Source: Saprospiraceae bacterium UBA2329 (lineage in GTDB: Bacteria; Bacteroidota; Bacteroidia; Chitinophagales; Saprospiraceae). Taken from it: DNA of 29,127 nt. The notes under the pieces were generated by a model. The model was not told the origin of the DNA. It searched no databases and worked only from the letters and a program-made list of their open reading frames with translations. The position numbers were made by a program, and so were the translations under genes. Every line of letters starts with the position of its first letter. Position 1 is the stretch's first letter. Location: assembly GCA_002344975.1 (NCBI GenBank), contig DDUV01000035.1:1-29127 (forward strand), written 5' to 3'. Of the stretch, positions 25,321-29,127 are shown one piece after another.

Positions 25321-26901
25321 TCAATACTCACTGGTAAAATGAAACTCCATCTCCGGAAAATTCTCCTGTACGGTTTTCAACTGCCAGGCCGATTCTGCCA
25401 AAAAAACAAGCTGCCCGTCCACATCGCGGGCCAGATCACGGCGGCGGCGCTGCATGAACTCCTTGAGTACCTGCTCGTTATCACAGGTCGCCCAACATGC
25501 TTTGTACAAGTTCACTCCCTCGTACTGCACCGAAGCGCCGTATTCGTGTTGCAGGCGGTATTGCAATACGTCGAATTGCAGCGCGCCCACCGTGCCCACA
25601 ATTTTGCGCCCGTCCACATCGCGGGTAAACAACTGCGCCACGCCTTCGTCCATGAGTTGTTCCAAACCTTTGGCCAACTGCTTGGCTTTCAGTGGGTCGG
25701 CATTGTTTACATACCTGAACTGTTCGGGCGAAAAGCTCGGAATGCCTTTGAAATGCAGCGCCTCGCCCTCCGTGAGCGCATCGCCGATTTTGAAATTGCC
25801 GGAATCGTACAAACCCACCACATCGCCCGGAAAAGCCTCGTCCACAATGGTCTTTTTGTCGGCCATAAAACTGGTGGGGTTGGAGAATTTCAGCTTCCGA
25901 TTCTGACGGACATGCAGGTAGGGCGAATTGCGCTCAAACTTGCCCGAACACACGCGCATGAAGGCTACCCGGTCGCGGTGATTGGGGTCCATGTTGGCGT
26001 GAATTTTAAAAACAAAGCCCGAAAACTTGGCCTCTTCGGGTTCCACCAAGCGTTCCTCCGTATGGCGGGCCAGCGGCGGCGGCGCAATGTCGGTGAAGCA
26101 ATCCAAGAGTTCGCGCACCCCAAAATTATTGACGGCGCTGCCGAAAAACACCGGCGACAACCGCCCCTCCAAATACGCATCCCGCTCAAAATCAGGATAT
26201 ACGCCCTCTATCATCTGTACCTCTTCGCGCAAAATGGCCGCATCGCGTTCGCCGATGTGATGGTCTAATGCCGGGTCGGCCAGGTCGGTGATTTCAATTT
26301 TATCTTCCTCCTCCTGCTTGCCGTGCGGTCGAAACAGCACCAACTTTTTCTCGTACATGCTGTACACCCCCTTGAAGCGCTGCCCCATGCCCACCGGCCA
26401 ACTGAGGGGCCGCACCTTGAGGCCGAGTTTTTGCTCCACCTCGTCCAACAGGTCGAATGCGTCTTTGCCTTCGCGGTCGAGTTTGTTGATGAACACGATG
26501 ACCGGCGTGTTGCGCATCCGGCACACTTCCACCAATTTTTCAGTTTGGGTTTCCACGCCTTTGGCCACGTCAATCACCACGATGACGCTGTCCACGGCCG
26601 TGAGGGTGCGGTAGGTATCTTCGGCAAAATCCTGGTGACCGGGCGTATCGAGAATGTTGATTTTCAAGTTTTTGTAATCAAAAGCCATTACCGAGGTCGC
26701 CACGGAGATACCGCGCTGGCGTTCGATTTCCATAAAGTCGGAGGTGGCGCTGCGCTTTATTTTGTTCGACTTCACCGCGCCGGCTATCTGAATGGCACCC
26801 CCAAAAAGGAGCAGCTTTTCGGTGAGGGTGGTTTTCCCGGCGTCGGGGTGACTGATGATGCCGAACGTGCGCCGGCGGTGCAATTCTTCTATAAAATCCA
26901 T
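25321..26901 (-). CDS. prfC: Peptide chain release factor 3
   Basis: This 526-residue translational GTPase recycles RF1 and RF2 after peptide release. GTPase motifs are G1 SHPDAGKT (17-24), switch region RGISVATSVM (63-72), G3 DTPGH (85-89) and G4 NKLD (139-142). The specific RF3 blocks GAVKSNKIKRSATSDFMEIE and FGSAVNNFGVRELLD are present, and the C-terminal domain III ends normally with TSEY. The start at 26901 (MDFIEELHRRRTFG) fits family length; an upstream in-frame ATG at 26943 lies before the -7 box at 26932-26939 and is rejected. It is preceded by the 51-codon membrane gene, which has its own promoter. Confidence 0.97.
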   Translation of the reverse strand: MDFIEELHRRRTFGIISHPDAGKTTLTEKLLLFGGAIQIAGAVKSNKIKRSATSDFMEIERQRGISVATSVMAFDYKNLKINILDTPGHQDFAEDTYRTLTAVDSVIVVIDVAKGVETQTEKLVEVCRMRNTPVIVFINKLDREGKDAFDLLDEVEQKLGLKVRPLSWPVGMGQRFKGVYSMYEKKLVLFRPHGKQEEEDKIEITDLADPALDHHIGERDAAILREEVQMIEGVYPDFERDAYLEGRLSPVFFGSAVNNFGVRELLDCFTDIAPPPLARHTEERLVEPEEAKFSGFVFKIHANMDPNHRDRVAFMRVCSGKFERNSPYLHVRQNRKLKFSNPTSFMADKKTIVDEAFPGDVVGLYDSGNFKIGDALTEGEALHFKGIPSFSPEQFRYVNNADPLKAKQLAKGLEQLMDEGVAQLFTRDVDGRKIVGTVGALQFDVLQYRLQHEYGASVQYEGVNLYKACWATCDNEQVLKEFMQRRRRDLARDVDGQLVFLAESAWQLKTVQENFPEMEFHFTSEY

Positions 26902-26931
26902 GTGCTGAAAGACATTCTGAAAATGAGGCCG

Positions 26932-26939
26932 CAAAGGTA
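26932..26939 (-). promoter_or_regulatory. -7 box (TACCTTTG) for prfC
   Basis: Exact TAnnTTTG match on the minus strand, 30 nt before ATG 26901. It lies 20 nt past the stop of the small membrane gene. No clear -33 TTG was seen. It supports the shorter prfC start. Confidence 0.55.
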
Positions 26940-26959
26940 GCAAAATCCGGCACAGATGC

Positions 26960-27115
26960 TCATTGGTGCGGCTTGTGTATGATCTGCGTGTCTTCTTTTT
27001 GATTCACCACTTTCACGCCGCACTTCTGCATCCCGATAGACAGCAGAATGAACAAAGCAATGCCCAGCAGCAGCATTTCAAATCCATTGATGGTGCGTTT
27101 TTTTTCGGTTGCCAT
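26960..27115 (-). CDS. Small single-pass membrane protein, 51 residues
   Basis: I do not recognise this gene. It starts at ATG 27115 and ends at TGA 26960-26962. The protein opens MATEKKRTINGFE, has one hydrophobic helix at about 14-30 (MLLLGIALFILLSIGMQ) and ends with a polar tail KCGVKVVNQKEDTQIIHKPH. The positive N-terminus suggests an N-in orientation with the tail outside. It has a single Cys at residue 32 just after the helix. An exact -7 box lies 19 nt upstream of the start, which is the main reason to believe the gene is real. It sits between prfC and the divergent amidase gene. The function is unknown; it could be a small accessory or stress membrane protein. Confidence 0.6.
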   Translation of the reverse strand: MATEKKRTINGFEMLLLGIALFILLSIGMQKCGVKVVNQKEDTQIIHKPHQ

Positions 27116-27134
27116 GATTCCGTTGATTTAACCG

Positions 27135-27142
27135 CAAAGGTA
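27135..27142 (-). promoter_or_regulatory. -7 box (TACCTTTG) for the small membrane gene
   Basis: Exact TAnnTTTG match on the minus strand, 19 nt before ATG 27115. It is identical to the boxes of sppA and prfC and back to back with the amidase -7 box at 27170-27177. Confidence 0.55.
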
Positions 27143-27169
27143 TGCAACCTCTCCCACACAATTTATCTC

Positions 27170-27177
27170 TACATTTG
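27170..27177 (+). promoter_or_regulatory. -7 box (TACATTTG) for the amidase gene
   Basis: Exact TAnnTTTG match on the plus strand, 26 nt before ATG 27204. No clear -33 TTG is seen at the normal distance. Confidence 0.5.
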
Positions 27178-27203
27178 CCCTCACACCAATCAACACAAGC
27201 AAC

Positions 27204-28682
27204 ATGACCTTCTCCGAATACCGCCGCCACGACGCCCTCGGCCTCGCCGAACTCATCAGAAAGCGCGAAGTCTCCGCCGCCGAACTCATGGAAATCGCCA
27301 TCCGCCGCACCGAGGAAGTCAACCCCGCTCTCAACGCCGTCATCCACAAAATGTACGACGAAGGCCGCAAAATCGCCGCCGCCGCCGATCCCGCCGCCCC
27401 CTTCGCCGGCCAGCCTTTTTTGATCAAAGACCTCGGCCTCGAAGTCAAAGGCTTCCCCATCCGCACCGGCTGCAAAGGCTACGAAGGCTACATCTCAAGC
27501 GAAGACAGCTTCCTCGTTCGCCGTTTCCGCGAGGTCGGACTGGCCTATTTCGGCAAAACCAATACGCCCGAATTCGGCCTCACTCCCTACACCGAGCCAC
27601 AACACTTCGGCCCCACCCGCAATCCCTGGAACACCGCGCGCAGCGCCGGCGGCTCCAGCGGAGGTTCGGCAGCAGCAGTAGCGGCAGGCATCGTGCCCAT
27701 GGCCACCGCCAGCGACGGCGGCGGCTCCATCCGTATCCCCGCATCCTGCAACGGCCTCTTCGGCATCAAACCCACCCGCGGACGGCTCTCGTTGGGCAGC
27801 CTCAAGGGCGAAATGTGGAGCGGCGCCGTCACCGAGGGTTGCGTCAGTCGCTCGGTGCGCGACAGCGCCGCCTTCTTAGACATCCTCAGCGGCCCCGCCC
27901 CCGGCGAACCATACATCGCAGCAACACCCGCACGCCCGTTTTTGCAAGAGCTGGAGCAAGACCCGCGCCCGCTTCGCATCGGCTTCTCCACCACACACAC
28001 ATTAGGACAATCCATTGATCCTCAGTGCGTACAGGCCGTACAAGATACCGTCGTGCTGTTGCAGGCGCTGGGCCATCAGGTGGAGGAAGTACCGCTGCCT
28101 TTCACCAAAGAAGACCTCAAAGACGTGTTCACCATCATGGTCTTCGGCGAGGTAGCCGCCGATTTAGACAAGCTGAGCCGCCACCTCGGCCGCAAAGTCA
28201 CCGCCCGCGATGTAGAACCCAACACCTACGCGCTGGGACTGCTCGGCAACGCCTATTCCGCCAAAGATTTCGCCGTAGCCCTCAATCGCTGGAACGACAT
28301 CTCGCGCCGCGTCGGCCGCTTCCATCAGCAGTACGACATGCTCCTCACACCCACCGTTTCCATGCCGCCATTCCCCATCGGCGCCCTCCAAGCCACTCCT
28401 TCCGAGCGCCGCCTCATCGGCTTCATCAACGCCCTCGGACTCGGCGGCCTCCTCAAGTCGAACGTCGAAGAACTCAAAGAAAAAATCTTCGGCTACATCC
28501 CCTTCACCCCCATCGCCAACATGACCGGCCAGCCCTCCATCTCCGTCCCCCTGCATTGGACGCCTGACGGACTTCCCGTAGGACTCATGTTCAGCGCCGC
28601 CATCGGCCGCGACGACCTGCTCTTCCAATTGGCCGGGCAGTTGGAGCGCTCGCAGCCCTGGTTCGACAAACTGCCTGAGTAA
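27204..28682 (+). CDS. Amidase-signature family hydrolase
   Basis: This 492-residue enzyme hydrolyses an amide bond with a Ser-cisSer-Lys triad. The three residues are Lys75 (PFLIKDLG), Ser151 (SAGGSSGGSAAAVAAG) and the nucleophile Ser175 (SDGGGSIRIPASCNGLFG). The spacing (76 and 24) matches the family (fatty acid amide hydrolase 142, 217, 241). There is no signal peptide, so it is cytoplasmic. It is unlikely to be GatA: no gatB or gatC is adjacent, and the C-terminal half resembles stand-alone amidases (NMTGQPSISVPL, DGLPVGLMF). The substrate is not predictable. The coding strand is strongly C-rich at third positions, which opens long false frames in other phases. A 51-nt inverted repeat follows 32 nt after the stop. 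Confidence 0.93.
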   Translation: MTFSEYRRHDALGLAELIRKREVSAAELMEIAIRRTEEVNPALNAVIHKMYDEGRKIAAAADPAAPFAGQPFLIKDLGLEVKGFPIRTGCKGYEGYISSEDSFLVRRFREVGLAYFGKTNTPEFGLTPYTEPQHFGPTRNPWNTARSAGGSSGGSAAAVAAGIVPMATASDGGGSIRIPASCNGLFGIKPTRGRLSLGSLKGEMWSGAVTEGCVSRSVRDSAAFLDILSGPAPGEPYIAATPARPFLQELEQDPRPLRIGFSTTHTLGQSIDPQCVQAVQDTVVLLQALGHQVEEVPLPFTKEDLKDVFTIMVFGEVAADLDKLSRHLGRKVTARDVEPNTYALGLLGNAYSAKDFAVALNRWNDISRRVGRFHQQYDMLLTPTVSMPPFPIGALQATPSERRLIGFINALGLGGLLKSNVEELKEKIFGYIPFTPIANMTGQPSISVPLHWTPDGLPVGLMFSAAIGRDDLLFQLAGQLERSQPWFDKLPE

Positions 28683-28714
28683 TATTCTATTGGGGCGGCC
28701 GCCCGCTCTACCAA

Positions 28715-28765
28715 CAGAGCTGTTAGCTTTGGCTGCGTAATAACCTCCAAAAGCTAACAGCTCTG
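28715..28765. repeat. Perfect 16-bp inverted repeat with 19-nt loop after the amidase gene
   Basis: CAGAGCTGTTAGCTTT (28715-28730) and AAAGCTAACAGCTCTG (28750-28765) are exact complements around a 19-nt loop. Position 32 nt after the amidase stop suggests a transcript-end hairpin, but no T-tract follows. It contains the GCTAACAGC word seen at 6966-6998. Confidence 0.8.
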
Positions 28766-28846
28766 ATCCTGCTGCGGGCGCCGGGCCATCGGCTCAAAAT
28801 GTCCTCCTAAGGTCGGCCATTCCGCCTCTGTCCCTGCCGCAATTCA

Positions 28847-29106
28847 GGGGTGAGTGGGTGAGGGGTGAGTGGGTGAGGGGTGAGTGGGTGAGGGGTGAGT
28901 GGGTGAGGGGTGAGTGGGTGAGGGGTGAGTGGGTGAGTGGGTGAGTGGGTGAGTGGGTGAGGGGTGAGTGGGTGAGGGGTGAGTGGGTGAGGGGTGAGTG
29001 GGTGAGGGGTGAGTGGGGGAGGGGGGGAGGGGGTGAGTGGGGGAGGGGTGGGGGGGGGAGGGGTGAGTGGGTGAGGGGGGAGTGGGTGAGGGGGGAGTGT
29101 GTGAGG
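28847..29106 (+). repeat. G-rich 15-bp minisatellite with G-quadruplex potential
   Basis: The unit GGGGTGAGTGGGTGA occurs in six perfect copies (28847-28936), then three copies of GTGGGTGA (28937-28960), then three more perfect 15-mers (28961-29005). After that it decays into G-runs up to about 9 nt. Each unit gives a G4 and a G3 tract separated by 3-5 nt, so any two neighbouring units meet the four-tract quadruplex pattern. All G-tracts are on the plus strand. Confidence 0.9.
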
Positions 29107-29127
29107 GCCCCCAAACCTCGAACCCGC

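Larger units (their letters stand above)
28683..29127. other. 445-nt gene-free tail of the window
   Basis: No credible gene is seen. It holds a perfect inverted repeat (28715-28765), about 80 nt of ordinary sequence, the G-rich minisatellite (28847-29106) and a final AAACCTCGAACCCGC that nearly repeats text at 24938-24953. Confidence 0.7.

Noticed and set aside
26963..28018. Plus-strand 351-codon Arg/Pro-rich frame overlapping the amidase gene
   Set aside because: It is the shifted frame of a C-rich coding strand. The composition is unlike any protein, while the amidase frame has the full catalytic triad.
27204..28682. Amidase as GatA of the Asp/Glu-tRNA amidotransferase
   Set aside because: No gatB or gatC is adjacent, and the C-terminal half looks like a stand-alone amidase. 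A general amidase call is safer.
28847..29106. Possible CRISPR array
   Set aside because: Units are only 15 bp and directly tandem, with no unique spacers, and no cas genes occur.
28794..29114. Minus-strand frame of 106 codons made of THSPL repeats
   Set aside because: It is a reading of the 15-bp minisatellite, whose period keeps frames open. Outside the repeat it has no family features, no promoter and no credible start.

Overview
The window suggests a member of the Bacteroidota, most likely in or near the Saprospiraceae (class Saprospiria). The markers are a type IX secretion (T9SS) type B C-terminal sorting domain, SprB-type repeats, a choice-of-anchor L domain, an S46 dipeptidyl peptidase, an STN/carboxypeptidase-regulatory-type TonB receptor, and eight exact Bacteroidota -7 promoter boxes (TAnnTTTG) lying about 20-37 nt upstream of start codons. 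Base composition is moderately GC-rich. No rRNA, tRNA, CRISPR array, transposase or phage gene was found.

Layout. 1-2939 (-): 5' part of a large secreted beta-helix protein whose C-terminus lies outside the window. 3096-6001 (+): a TPR histidine kinase and a LytTR response regulator, overlapping by 4 bases. 6022-6849 (-): fatty acid hydroxylase/sterol desaturase-type membrane enzyme. 7006-8778 (-): signal peptide peptidase SppA. 8940-17060 (+): a two-gene unit with a 1811-residue mosaic adhesin (choice-of-anchor L, Calx-beta-like, P-domain, Fn3-like, twelve SprB repeats, T9SS type B tail) and a TonB-dependent receptor 27 nt downstream. 17038-17913 (-): acyl-CoA thioesterase II. 17910-18229 (-): remnant of a HEPN/MNT toxin-antitoxin pair, collapsed by an internal deletion. 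18283-20466 (-): S46 peptidase with the DPP11-type Arg673. 20586-21764 (+): O-succinylhomoserine sulfhydrylase type enzyme. 21745-23868 (-): polyphosphate kinase 1. 23997-24791 (-): TM2-TPR-SHOCT protein. 24792-25320: structured noncoding region with an orphan promoter-like site. 25321-26901 (-): release factor RF3. 26960-27115 (-): 51-residue single-pass membrane protein. 27204-28682 (+): amidase-signature enzyme. 28683-29127: a 51-nt inverted repeat and a G-rich 15-bp minisatellite.

How it fits together. Most genes are housekeeping or envelope functions in short transcription units. The surface theme recurs: two very large secreted proteins, a receptor cotranscribed with one of them, and a sensor kinase/regulator pair divergent from the other. 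The shared promoter box moves several start codons downstream of the longest open frame. The more unusual material is the collapsed HEPN/MNT locus, the 51-residue membrane gene, the orphan-promoter noncoding region, two unrelated inverted repeats with identical 16-19-16 geometry, and the one-sided G-tract array. I did not find a convincing, complete new multi-gene defence or biosynthetic system.
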